Source of the DNA: Candidatus Izemoplasmatales bacterium
Lineage (GTDB): Bacteria > Bacillota_I > Bacilli_A > Izemoplasmatales > Hujiaoplasmataceae
NCBI GenBank assembly: GCA_028691335.1
Contig: JAQUZK010000102.1
Coordinates: forward strand, 1-5,477
Direction of reading: 5' to 3'
Length of the DNA: 5,477 bases
The position numbers and the translations under genes were made by a program. Under the pieces are notes generated by a model. The model worked only from the letters and a program-made list of their open reading frames with translations, had not been told where the DNA came from and made no database searches. Positions 1 to 5,477 of the stretch are shown here, in pieces; positions within the stretch are counted from its first letter, which is position 1; the number at the start of each line of letters is the position of its first letter.

Positions 1-1000
1 TTTGCGGATCGTGTCTTCCAATTATTTCTAATTCTACATTTTCGTTTGTTTTTAAATTGATTGACCTTTGTTTTAAACCTATAGATGACGTTGGCTTAAC
101 ACTTAGTTTTAAGATTATTGGATTACCAGTAGAAATCCCACCTAGAATTCCACCGTTGTGATTTGATAAAATGTTTATTTTACCATTATTTATTTCATAC
201 GGATCATTAGCTTCAGAACCTTTCATTTTAGCCAAATTAAAACCATCCCCGAACTCTATACCTTTAATTCCAGGTATAGAAAATAATAATGATGACAAGT
301 AACTTTCAACTGATAAAAACAATGGTTCACCTATACCAACTGGCAAGTTAATAATACTTGATTCAATTGTTCCGCCTAGAGAATCTAAATCTTTAGAAAT
401 AGATGAAATCAAATCAATCATTTCGTTCTTTTTATTTTTATCGATAACAGGGAAGTCTTCTTTGTTAATATCTTTTATAGTTTCGATATCAATTTTATCA
501 TTTTTAAAACTTCTATCACAAATATTATATATGCTATTTATATGCGAACAAACATAAACATTATTGTTTTCGAGAATTTGTTGACAAATAGATCCTACTA
601 TTATCCACAAAGCAGTAACCCGTCCTGAAAAAATTCCTCCACCAGCTTTTTCATTATAACCATTATATTTAATAAACGCAGGGTAATCAGCGTGTGAAGG
701 TCTTGGTATTTCTAAAAGATTCTTATAATCTTTACTTTTTGTGTTTTCATTTGGAATTAAAAAAGTCAAAGCAGCACCAGTGGTGTATCCTTCGTTAATC
801 CCTGAAATCACTTTATATTTATCCTCTTCTTGTCTAGGTGTTGAAATATTACTTTTAGGTCTTCTTTTTGACAAATTAAAATCAATTAAATCAAAATCAA
901 TTAAGATCCCAGGTTTTAATTGGTCAATTACAACTCCTATATACTCACCGTGTGACTCTCCAAAAAAAGTTATTTTTATATTGTTACCAATAGTATTCAC
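1..1000 (-). CDS. aroC: Chorismate synthase, 3' end cut off by the window edge
   Basis: Chorismate synthase removes phosphate from 5-enolpyruvylshikimate-3-phosphate (EPSP) to give chorismate, using reduced FMN; this is the last shikimate step, in the cytoplasm. I translated 333 codons from the GTG at 1000-998 without a stop. Visible motifs are FGESHG (residues 13-18, His17), RRP (46-48), RPSHADY (100-106, His103), GGGIFSGRVTA (120-130), then near the cut end a KMKGSEANDP block, a GGILGGISTG block and GRHDP. His17 and His103 match the two invariant catalytic histidines of the family. Usual length is about 350-390 residues, so only the C-terminal tail should be missing. The GTG start overlaps the aroB stop as GTGA and has GGAG eight bases upstream; the conserved N-terminus begins at once, so no other start is plausible. 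It is the fourth gene of the aro operon. No frameshift or lost active-site residue is seen. Confidence 0.96.
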   Translation of the reverse strand, partial: MNTIGNNIKITFFGESHGEYIGVVIDQLKPGILIDFDLIDFNLSKRRPKSNISTPRQEEDKYKVISGINEGYTTGAALTFLIPNENTKSKDYKNLLEIPRPSHADYPAFIKYNGYNEKAGGGIFSGRVTALWIIVGSICQQILENNNVYVCSHINSIYNICDRSFKNDKIDIETIKDINKEDFPVIDKNKKNEMIDLISSISKDLDSLGGTIESSIINLPVGIGEPLFLSVESYLSSLLFSIPGIKGIEFGDGFNLAKMKGSEANDPYEINNGKINILSNHNGGILGGISTGNPIILKLSVKPTSSIGLKQRSINLKTNENVELEIIGRHDPQ

Positions 1001-1992
1001 TTTAACAACTCCGTTTCATAGTTATATATTTTTTCGATATAAGCTTCACCGATACTTTTAACTTTTATGATGTTAATGCTATCCATTTTGGCTTTTTTAT
1101 CATTTTTTATAAACTTAATTAAGTCTTCTTTTTTTACTTGATCTTCAATTGGTAAACTAAATTTTTTTAATAAAGCTATTAAATCCGATTTAATCTTTTC
1201 TGAAACGAACTGCAACATTCCCAATGCAACAGCTTCGCCATGAAGATATTTCTTATACTCATAATACGCTTCATAAGCATGCCCAAAAGTATGTCCGAAA
1301 TTTAAGGTTTGTCTTACCCCAACATCAAATTCATCTTCTTCAACAATTTGTTTTTTGATCTTAATTGATTCGATAATTAAATCTTCTAAAAGACTATTAA
1401 TATCATCTTTTAATAATTTACAGAACATTGATTTTGAAGAAATTAAAGAATATTTTATCATCTCGGCCATACCATTATTAAAATGTCTTTTACTTAAAGA
1501 ACTCAAAACGTTTGGATCTACTAAAACTAGTTTTGGAGGATAAATAGTTCCTATTGCATTTTTAACTTTATCGGAATTTACAGCTACTTTTCCTCCAATT
1601 GACGAATCAATTTGCGCTAATAAAGTTGTTGGGACTTGGATATAGTCTACTCCTCGATATAAAGTGGAAGCGATGAATCCTGCTAAATCACCAGTAACAC
1701 CGCCACCGATGGCTAAAACAACTACATCTTTTGTTATATTAGCGTTAATTATCGAATTGATAATAGAGGAATATAAAGATAAAGATTTAGATGTTTCTCC
1801 TTCTGGGAATCTGATTGTTTTAACTATATTTAGTTTAGTTAAAAATTTATTGATAATATACTCAGGAATATTATCATCAGAAACTATTATGTAATTCCTA
1901 GTAATATCAAGATAAAATTCAATATTATCTAAAACACCATTATTAATAATTACATCATAATCACGATTCTTAGATTTAACTGTTATTTTCAT
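997..1992 (-). CDS. aroB: 3-dehydroquinate synthase
   Basis: AroB converts DAHP to 3-dehydroquinate, the second shikimate step, using NAD+ and a divalent metal (Zn or Co) in the cytoplasm. Starting at the ATG at 1992-1990 the protein has 331 residues, slightly short against the usual 340-365. The NAD-binding stretch is GGGVTGDLAGF (residues 96-106), followed by PTTLLAQIDSSIGGK (121-135). Metal ligands by family pattern are Glu177 in GMAEMIK, His234 in GHTFGHA and His251 in LHGEAV; His238 in the same GHxxGH motif is also conserved. An in-frame GTG at 2001 would add three residues (M-I-F), but it lies inside the Shine-Dalgarno AGGTGAT, so the ATG is preferred. The gene follows aroA by 9 bp and its TGA stop overlaps the aroC start by 4 bp. 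Function is secure. Confidence 0.97.
   Translation of the reverse strand: MKITVKSKNRDYDVIINNGVLDNIEFYLDITRNYIIVSDDNIPEYIINKFLTKLNIVKTIRFPEGETSKSLSLYSSIINSIINANITKDVVVLAIGGGVTGDLAGFIASTLYRGVDYIQVPTTLLAQIDSSIGGKVAVNSDKVKNAIGTIYPPKLVLVDPNVLSSLSKRHFNNGMAEMIKYSLISSKSMFCKLLKDDINSLLEDLIIESIKIKKQIVEEDEFDVGVRQTLNFGHTFGHAYEAYYEYKKYLHGEAVALGMLQFVSEKIKSDLIALLKKFSLPIEDQVKKEDLIKFIKNDKKAKMDSINIIKVKSIGEAYIEKIYNYETELLK
1009..1012 (-). promoter_or_regulatory. Ribosome binding site of aroC (supports GTG start)
   Basis: GGAG on the minus strand lies eight bases before the GTG at 1000-998, inside the last codons of aroB. It supports the non-ATG start and implies that aroC is translated by ribosomes arriving from or reinitiating at the aroB end. 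Confidence 0.75.
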
Positions 1993-1996
1993 AAAT

Positions 1997-2003
1997 ATCA
2001 CCT
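1997..2003 (-). promoter_or_regulatory. Ribosome binding site of aroB (decides the start)
   Basis: AGGTGAT on the minus strand matches the 16S anti-Shine-Dalgarno well and sits 4-6 bases before the ATG at 1992-1990. It overlaps both the TAG stop of aroA (2004-2002) and the alternative GTG codon at 2001-1999. That rules against the GTG as start and suggests coupling of aroB translation to aroA termination. Confidence 0.8.
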
Positions 2004-3258
2004 ATATGTATTCTACTTTTATACCAAGAGAACTTAGATCTTCAAAAAAATGAGGATAAGATTTATTGACCGCTTCATAATTGTTAATAATTATTGACTT
2101 ATCAGCCCTTAGAGCTGCAATAGCAGCTGACATAACAATTCTATGATCATTATGAGAGTCAATTTCAGCGGATCTAAATATTGAGTTTCCATATATATAA
2201 TATGAATCATTATTAATCTCGGTTTTAATTCCCAGTTCATTTAAAACAACATTAATAGCTTTTAACCTATCTGTTTCCTTGATTTTGAGTCTTTGTGCAT
2301 TATAAATATAGCCTTTGTTTTTTGACATTGCACAAAGAATAGATAGTATTGGAGCAATGTCTGGATGTTGACTAACGTCAATATCAATATTTGTAGTTTC
2401 GCTTTTCAAAAACCGTAAACCGTTTTTTTCTTTAGATATCTTGCCACCCATAGTTTTAATTATGTCTATAATAGCTATATCGGCTTGATTAGAGTCAAGA
2501 TTTATATTAGTGACTTTAACGTTACCATTAATAATACCCGCTACTGCGAAAAAAGCCAATTGAGAGAAATCTCCTTCCACTTTATAAGAGCTTGGCAAGT
2601 ATTTTTGATTTCCTTTTATATAGTAAATATTTTGGTTTTCGATAATATCAATACCAAATTGCTTAAGTACTTCAATAGTCATATCTATATATTTTTTTGA
2701 CTCTAAGTTTCCTTCGATAATTATTTTTGAATCACCATCTTTTAAGGGTAAAGTAAACAATAAACCTGTTATGAACTGAGAACTTACATTACCGGGAATA
2801 ACATAGTCGCCTGCTTTTATTTCCCCCTCAACATAAATGTAACCATCTTGTTTTTTATATCTTAAGTTTTTTTCTTTAAAGATTTTTTCATAAATATACA
2901 TAGGTCTATTTAACAAAGAAGATTTTCCTGTAAATCTGATACCATTTTTATTACAAAATAGAGGAATTAAAAACCTTATGGTTGAACCTGATTCGTTACA
3001 GTCGATTAATTCTTCTCCAAAAAAGCTTAGATTTCCGTAACCCTTTATTTTTAAAGCGTTCTCTTCTTTAATTATTTGAACACCTAAAGCCTTAAAAGCA
3101 TTGATAGTAGCCTTTACATCATCAGAAAAAATAATATTTCTAATTGTAGAAGAACCTTTAGCTAAAGATGCACAAATAATTGCGCGATGCAAAATTGATT
3201 TAGATGGAGGAACTTGAATGTTTCCTTCAGCGTAACCAGGAGTAATTCTAACTTTCAT
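2002..3258 (-). CDS. aroA: 3-phosphoshikimate 1-carboxyvinyltransferase (EPSP synthase)
   Basis: EPSP synthase transfers the enolpyruvyl group of phosphoenolpyruvate to shikimate-3-phosphate, the sixth shikimate step and the target of glyphosate. The 418-residue length is near the family norm (about 420-450). Motifs in order: PPSKSILHR (17-25, Lys20, Ser21 and Arg25 for substrate binding), NESGSTIRF (88-96, PEP-site loop), VSSQFITG (158-165), EGDFSQ (228-233), QHPDIAP (297-303, Asp300 as catalytic Asp), KIKETDRL (325-332, Glu328 and Arg331), NDHR (370-373) and NKSYPHFFEDL (398-408, Lys399). The loop reads N-E-S-G-S-T where the enterobacterial enzyme has N-A-G-T, a form I associate with clostridial-type enzymes; glyphosate response cannot be read from this. 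The ATG at 3258 lies inside the tyrA end, giving an 11-bp overlap, with AAAGGA eight bases upstream. The usual Trp of EGDWSQ is Phe231. Confidence 0.97.
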   Translation of the reverse strand: MKVRITPGYAEGNIQVPPSKSILHRAIICASLAKGSSTIRNIIFSDDVKATINAFKALGVQIIKEENALKIKGYGNLSFFGEELIDCNESGSTIRFLIPLFCNKNGIRFTGKSSLLNRPMYIYEKIFKEKNLRYKKQDGYIYVEGEIKAGDYVIPGNVSSQFITGLLFTLPLKDGDSKIIIEGNLESKKYIDMTIEVLKQFGIDIIENQNIYYIKGNQKYLPSSYKVEGDFSQLAFFAVAGIINGNVKVTNINLDSNQADIAIIDIIKTMGGKISKEKNGLRFLKSETTNIDIDVSQHPDIAPILSILCAMSKNKGYIYNAQRLKIKETDRLKAINVVLNELGIKTEINNDSYYIYGNSIFRSAEIDSHNDHRIVMSAAIAALRADKSIIINNYEAVNKSYPHFFEDLSSLGIKVEYI

Positions 3259-4099
3259 TTTTCTTTTCCTTTAGAAAAATATTATGTTTCCTTTTTGCTT
3301 TCTTCATTATTGTTTCTAATTCTATTATATCATTATTTTCTAATGCGTTTTTAAACAATTTTATCTGTTTTTCAAAATCAGTGATTTTCTCAAGTAACAT
3401 AGATTTATTGTTAATGAACAAATCAGTCCATAGATCAATATTTATGTTAGCTATTCTGGTTAAATCTCGATATGAATCACCAGTATAATTACACAATACT
3501 TCATGTTGGTCAAAACTATTAACTAAAGCTAAAGAAATTACATGTGTGAGCTGAGATGTATAGGCTATTATTTTGTCATGATATTCTGCAGAAATATTGT
3601 TTATATTTCGAAATCCCATATCTACTGCCAATTTATGAACTATATCTACGTTAGTTTTACAGTTTCTATGATTATCGATTATCACAAAGTTGGCTTTCTT
3701 AAAAATAGCTTTGTCAGAACCTTGAATACCAATTGTTTCCCTTCCTGCGATAGGATGGGTATATACAATATCAAAATGATTTATATTAAGTGATTCTATT
3801 TCTTTAATTAAGCTAGTTTTTATACCAGATATTTCTATAAATAACGTTTGATGTTTGATTACATCTATATTCTCTTTAAAAAAAGGCGCAATATTCTTGG
3901 GATACAAACAAAGAAATATTATTTGATTATTCGCTAAAAAAGCCTTTAAATCATCATAACCTTTATCTATAATATTATTTTTTTTAGCATAATCAACAGC
4001 ATTAAAATCAATATCATACGCTTCAATAATGTGCTTTTTATTTAGAGATTTAGCGATAGTACCACCAATCAACCCTAATCCTACAATTCCTATTCTCAT
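3248..4099 (-). CDS. tyrA: Prephenate dehydrogenase
   Basis: TyrA oxidatively decarboxylates prephenate to 4-hydroxyphenylpyruvate with NAD+ (arogenate or NADP use cannot be excluded), the committed step to tyrosine. The 283 residues form the minimal catalytic version. An N-terminal Rossmann fold carries GLGLIGG (residues 7-13), with Asp29 and Asp31 at the end of the second strand (AYDID), which favours NAD+ over NADP+. THPIAGRE (114-121) holds the probable catalytic His115. SQLTHVISLALV (182-193) and YRDLTRIA (210-217) are the conserved helical-domain segments that bind substrate. There is no chorismate mutase domain in front and no ACT regulatory domain behind, so feedback control through an ACT domain is not expected. 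The ATG at 4099 has a near-perfect AAAGGAGG five bases upstream. It is the first gene of the operon and overlaps aroA by 11 bp. Confidence 0.95.
   Translation of the reverse strand: MRIGIVGLGLIGGTIAKSLNKKHIIEAYDIDFNAVDYAKKNNIIDKGYDDLKAFLANNQIIFLCLYPKNIAPFFKENIDVIKHQTLFIEISGIKTSLIKEIESLNINHFDIVYTHPIAGRETIGIQGSDKAIFKKANFVIIDNHRNCKTNVDIVHKLAVDMGFRNINNISAEYHDKIIAYTSQLTHVISLALVNSFDQHEVLCNYTGDSYRDLTRIANINIDLWTDLFINNKSMLLEKITDFEKQIKLFKNALENNDIIELETIMKKAKRKHNIFLKEKKNES
3267..3272 (-). promoter_or_regulatory. Ribosome binding site of aroA
   Basis: AAAGGA on the minus strand stands eight bases before the aroA ATG (3258-3256) and lies wholly within the tyrA reading frame. It supports the overlapping start. 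Confidence 0.7.
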
Positions 4100-4104
4100 A
4101 TAAG

Positions 4105-4110
4105 CCTCCT
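4105..4110 (-). promoter_or_regulatory. Strong ribosome binding site of tyrA
   Basis: AGGAGG on the minus strand, five bases before the tyrA ATG, is the strongest Shine-Dalgarno of the operon and marks its first gene. Confidence 0.85.
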
Positions 4111-4123
4111 TTTATAATTTATA

Positions 4124-4154
4124 ATTGTATCATAAAACAACTATATTTCTACAA
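4124..4154 (-). promoter_or_regulatory. Probable promoter of the tyrA-aroA-aroB-aroC operon
   Basis: Read on the minus strand, TGATACAAT (4132-4124) is an extended -10 element with TACAAT matching TATAAT at five of six positions. A weak -35, TTGTAG (4154-4149), lies 19 bases before it, so recognition would rest mainly on the extended -10. The predicted start is near 4117, leaving a leader of under 20 bases before tyrA. Such a short leader leaves no room for a T-box or other riboswitch if this is the only promoter. This is a prediction from consensus matching only. Confidence 0.5.
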
Positions 4155-4192
4155 ATATTCAATAAATACTTGTGTTATCTATACTATGAATC

Positions 4193-4210
4193 TTTTATTA
4201 TTGAATAAAA
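4193..4210. repeat. A/T-only inverted repeat between the divergent promoters
   Basis: TTTTATT (4193-4199) and AATAAAA (4204-4210) are perfect inverse complements around the 4-base centre ATTG. A second, overlapping pair is TTCAATAA (4158-4165) with TTATTGAA (4198-4205), a perfect 8-base match at longer range. It could be an operator for a dimeric regulator, but such pairs are common by chance in sequence this A+T-rich. Confidence 0.35.
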
Positions 4211-4266
4211 ATATCATATTTTATGAAAAGTATGACATATCCGCCGTACTAATTTAAAGGAAAAAG

Positions 4267-4275
4267 TGTTATGAT
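4267..4275 (+). promoter_or_regulatory. Probable extended -10 promoter of the secreted-protein gene
   Basis: TGTTATGAT (TG at 4267-4268, TATGAT at 4270-4275) fits the TGnTATAAT extended -10 pattern with one mismatch. No good -35 lies 16-18 bases upstream; the nearest TTGACA-like match, ATGACA at 4232-4237, is too far away. A start near 4282 would leave a leader of about 54 bases. An alternative sigma factor could use a different site, so confidence is moderate. Confidence 0.4.
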
Positions 4276-4281
4276 GATAAT

Positions 4282-4316
4282 AATAAAGAAATCCAAATTT
4301 AGTTTTGTTCTTTATT
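4282..4316 (+). promoter_or_regulatory. Leader hairpin candidate ahead of the secreted-protein gene
   Basis: AATAAAGAA (4282-4290) and TTCTTTATT (4308-4316) are perfect 9-base inverse complements around a 17-base loop. The left arm begins at the predicted transcription start and the right arm ends five bases before the Shine-Dalgarno region at 4322. The stem has only one G-C pair, so it should be weak. Possible roles are 5'-end protection of the mRNA or modulation of ribosome access; chance is also possible. Confidence 0.35.
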
Positions 4317-4321
4317 TTACG

Positions 4322-4328
4322 AAGGAGG
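4322..4328 (+). promoter_or_regulatory. Strong ribosome binding site of the secreted-protein gene
   Basis: AAGGAGG ends seven bases before the ATG at 4336. It is a near-perfect Shine-Dalgarno, fixes the start codon and suggests efficient translation. Confidence 0.85.
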
Positions 4329-4335
4329 AAAGAAC

Positions 4336-5477
4336 ATGTTTAAGAGAATTATAGTTTTAATTTTATGTATATTTATGTTAGCGGGAAGTATAATTCCACA
4401 AAAGAATTCAGTTGTGTATGCTTATGAAGACGATTATTTTAATAACTATGAGAGCGATACATCTGAAAATGTAAATAGGAAAAATAAAGAAACACTAGAA
4501 GAATATTATGATTATTTATCAACAAGTGATTCTGGTTTTGATCCAACTCAAGTAGCGATTGAACATGAAGTTGAGAGTAAAAGAACAAAAACATCTAAGA
4601 CATTTAAAAAGACAGATGGTACATATGAATTAGTGATTTACCAAGATGTTATACATTATGAAAAAGATGGTAAATTATTAGATATTGATAATAGATTAAC
4701 ACTTGATGAAAAAACAGATAAATATAGTAATACTAGCAACAAATTCGATATTAAATTTCCCAATACTTTAATAGAAAGCAAGAATATAGAGCTTTCGATG
4801 GAAGGGTATAGTATTAATTGGAGGATGTATGGCGTACAATCCTCGAAAGTTCAACTAGAGAATAAAAAAAGCGATTCTATGAATAAAAAAGAATTAAATA
4901 ATATAAAGCAATCATTAGTTTACAAAGAAGTAGAAAAAGGAGTAGATTTGGAGTATGTAGTTTCAGGAAATAGTATTAAAGAAAATATACTTCTTAATAC
5001 ATATGTTTCAGATTTTGAATTAACATTTGAATATAATGTAGAAGGTTTGTCTTTAGTGTTTGATCAAGAAGAAAACTTAATTTTTATCAACGGAAAAGGG
5101 GAAACAATTTTTCGTTTTGAAGAATTATACATGCAAGATGCAAATTTTGATACATCATATGATATTAAAATAGACTACCTACAAAAAAACAAACAATCAT
5201 ATTTAATTATTATTAAACCTGATGAAACATGGTTAAAGAACGCGAAATATCCTGTGAAAATAGATCCGAGTATAACAGCTATTGAATATGAAGGCTACTA
5301 TCCGGTAGACAATACTAATGGTAGCTATACATATGTAGATAAAACATCTAATTTATCGAATTCTGGAACTATAAATATGAAATTAAGGGATAGTTATCAA
5401 GAGGAAGCATATGGGATATTTAATTTTTACTTACCAGAAGAATTATCAGACAAAAAAGTAGTAAAAACGCAAATAAA
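4336..5477 (+). CDS. Secreted DNRLRE/RHS-type surface protein, N-terminal part only
   Basis: The 380 visible codons run off the right edge without a stop. Residues 1-29 are a signal peptide: basic MFKR, a hydrophobic core (5-20) and a V-Y-A site, so cleavage after Ala29 is likely; there is no lipobox Cys. Residues 30-75 are acidic and low in complexity. Residues about 95-310 look strand-rich and carry phrases I recognise from the N-terminal region of large Gram-positive DNRLRE/RHS-repeat proteins: YQDVIHYEKDGKLLDIDN (102-119), LVYKEVEKGVDLEYVV (194-209) followed by NSIKENI (212-218), and YPVKIDPSI (305-313). From about 320 a DNRLRE-like module appears to start, ending in LRDSYQEEAYGIFNFYLP (350-367). 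In known relatives such modules precede YD/RHS repeats and sometimes a C-terminal toxin; neither is visible here. No enzymatic motif is seen. It is divergent from the aro operon and probably unrelated to it. Export is well supported; family assignment is from recognition only. Confidence 0.8.
   Translation, partial: MFKRIIVLILCIFMLAGSIIPQKNSVVYAYEDDYFNNYESDTSENVNRKNKETLEEYYDYLSTSDSGFDPTQVAIEHEVESKRTKTSKTFKKTDGTYELVIYQDVIHYEKDGKLLDIDNRLTLDEKTDKYSNTSNKFDIKFPNTLIESKNIELSMEGYSINWRMYGVQSSKVQLENKKSDSMNKKELNNIKQSLVYKEVEKGVDLEYVVSGNSIKENILLNTYVSDFELTFEYNVEGLSLVFDQEENLIFINGKGETIFRFEELYMQDANFDTSYDIKIDYLQKNKQSYLIIIKPDETWLKNAKYPVKIDPSITAIEYEGYYPVDNTNGSYTYVDKTSNLSNSGTINMKLRDSYQEEAYGIFNFYLPEELSDKKVVKTQI

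Larger units (their letters stand above)
4100..4335. other. Divergent intergenic region between tyrA and the secreted-protein gene
   Basis: This 236-bp stretch separates two divergently transcribed genes and is richer in A+T than the flanking genes. It contains promoter candidates for both directions, an A/T-only palindrome at 4193-4210 and a 9-bp stem at 4282-4316. I see no open reading frame with a ribosome binding site, no tRNA-like structure and no T-box consensus on either strand. The only noticeably G+C-rich patch is around 4241-4247 (CCGCCGT), whose role is unknown. Confidence 0.7.

Noticed and set aside
878..904. 12-base direct repeat with a 15-base period in aroC (878-889 and 893-904), encoding LIDF twice
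   Set aside because: The encoded stretch (residues 31-48) has the same length as the usual chorismate synthase segment between the conserved Gly and RRP, so it is not an inserted duplication; repeated Ile/Asp/Phe codons in A+T-rich DNA explain it.
741..1061. Plus-strand open frame of 106 codons over the aroC/aroB junction
   Set aside because: It is antisense to aroC and the aroB end, which carry clear family motifs, and I see no reason to treat it as a gene; it is a shadow frame.
1355..1894. Two plus-strand open frames (1355-1543 and 1664-1894) within aroB
   Set aside because: Both lie antisense to the conserved metal- and NAD-binding parts of aroB and have no recognisable protein features.
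2485..2700. Plus-strand open frame within aroA
   Set aside because: Antisense shadow of a well-supported EPSP synthase; no supporting signal.
3542..3793. Plus-strand open frame within tyrA
   Set aside because: Antisense shadow of the TyrA catalytic region; no recognisable features.
4193..4210. Intrinsic terminator between the divergent genes
   Set aside because: Both flanking genes point away from this site, the stem is A/T-only, and there is no G-C-rich stem with a following T run.
4100..4335. T-box or other riboswitch controlling the tyrosine/aro operon
   Set aside because: Such leaders are common before aromatic amino acid genes in Bacillota, but I see no T-box consensus or specifier structure, and the promoter candidate leaves fewer than 20 leader bases.

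Overview
The window comes from a very A+T-rich bacterial genome. By eye about 70% or more of bases are A or T, and Lys, Asn, Ile, Asp and Glu codons dominate. Strong AGGAGG-type ribosome binding sites, short intergenic gaps and the style of the proteins point to a low-G+C Gram-positive lineage: Bacillota such as clostridia or Erysipelotrichia, or a free-living relative of the Mollicutes. Sequence alone does not settle the lineage. All four Trp codons are TGG and aroB ends in TGA, which fits the standard bacterial code rather than the mycoplasma code.

Positions 1-4099, minus strand, hold a tightly packed aromatic amino acid operon transcribed right to left: tyrA (prephenate dehydrogenase), aroA (EPSP synthase), aroB (3-dehydroquinate synthase) and aroC (chorismate synthase, cut by the left edge). 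Junctions are an 11-bp overlap (tyrA/aroA), a 9-bp gap (aroA/aroB) and a 4-bp GTGA overlap (aroB/aroC). Each gene has its own Shine-Dalgarno sequence, so the set looks like one translationally coupled transcript. AroB, AroA and AroC catalyse steps 2, 6 and 7 of the shikimate pathway. TyrA turns prephenate into 4-hydroxyphenylpyruvate on the way to tyrosine. DAHP synthase, dehydroquinase, shikimate dehydrogenase, shikimate kinase and chorismate mutase are not in the window and may lie beyond the left edge.

Positions 4100-4335 are a 236-bp divergent intergenic region. It contains a probable extended -10 promoter for the aro operon (minus strand), a probable extended -10 promoter for the rightward gene, an A/T-only palindrome between them, and a 9-bp stem placed where the rightward transcript should start.

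Positions 4336-5477, plus strand, hold the first 380 codons of a secreted protein. It has a clear signal peptide and resembles the N-terminal part of large DNRLRE-domain, RHS/YD-repeat-type surface proteins of Gram-positive bacteria. The window ends inside it, so its repeats and any C-terminal toxin domain cannot be seen.

No RNA gene, CRISPR array, insertion sequence or terminator was found. The biosynthetic part is ordinary. The least explained element is the truncated surface protein and its leader.
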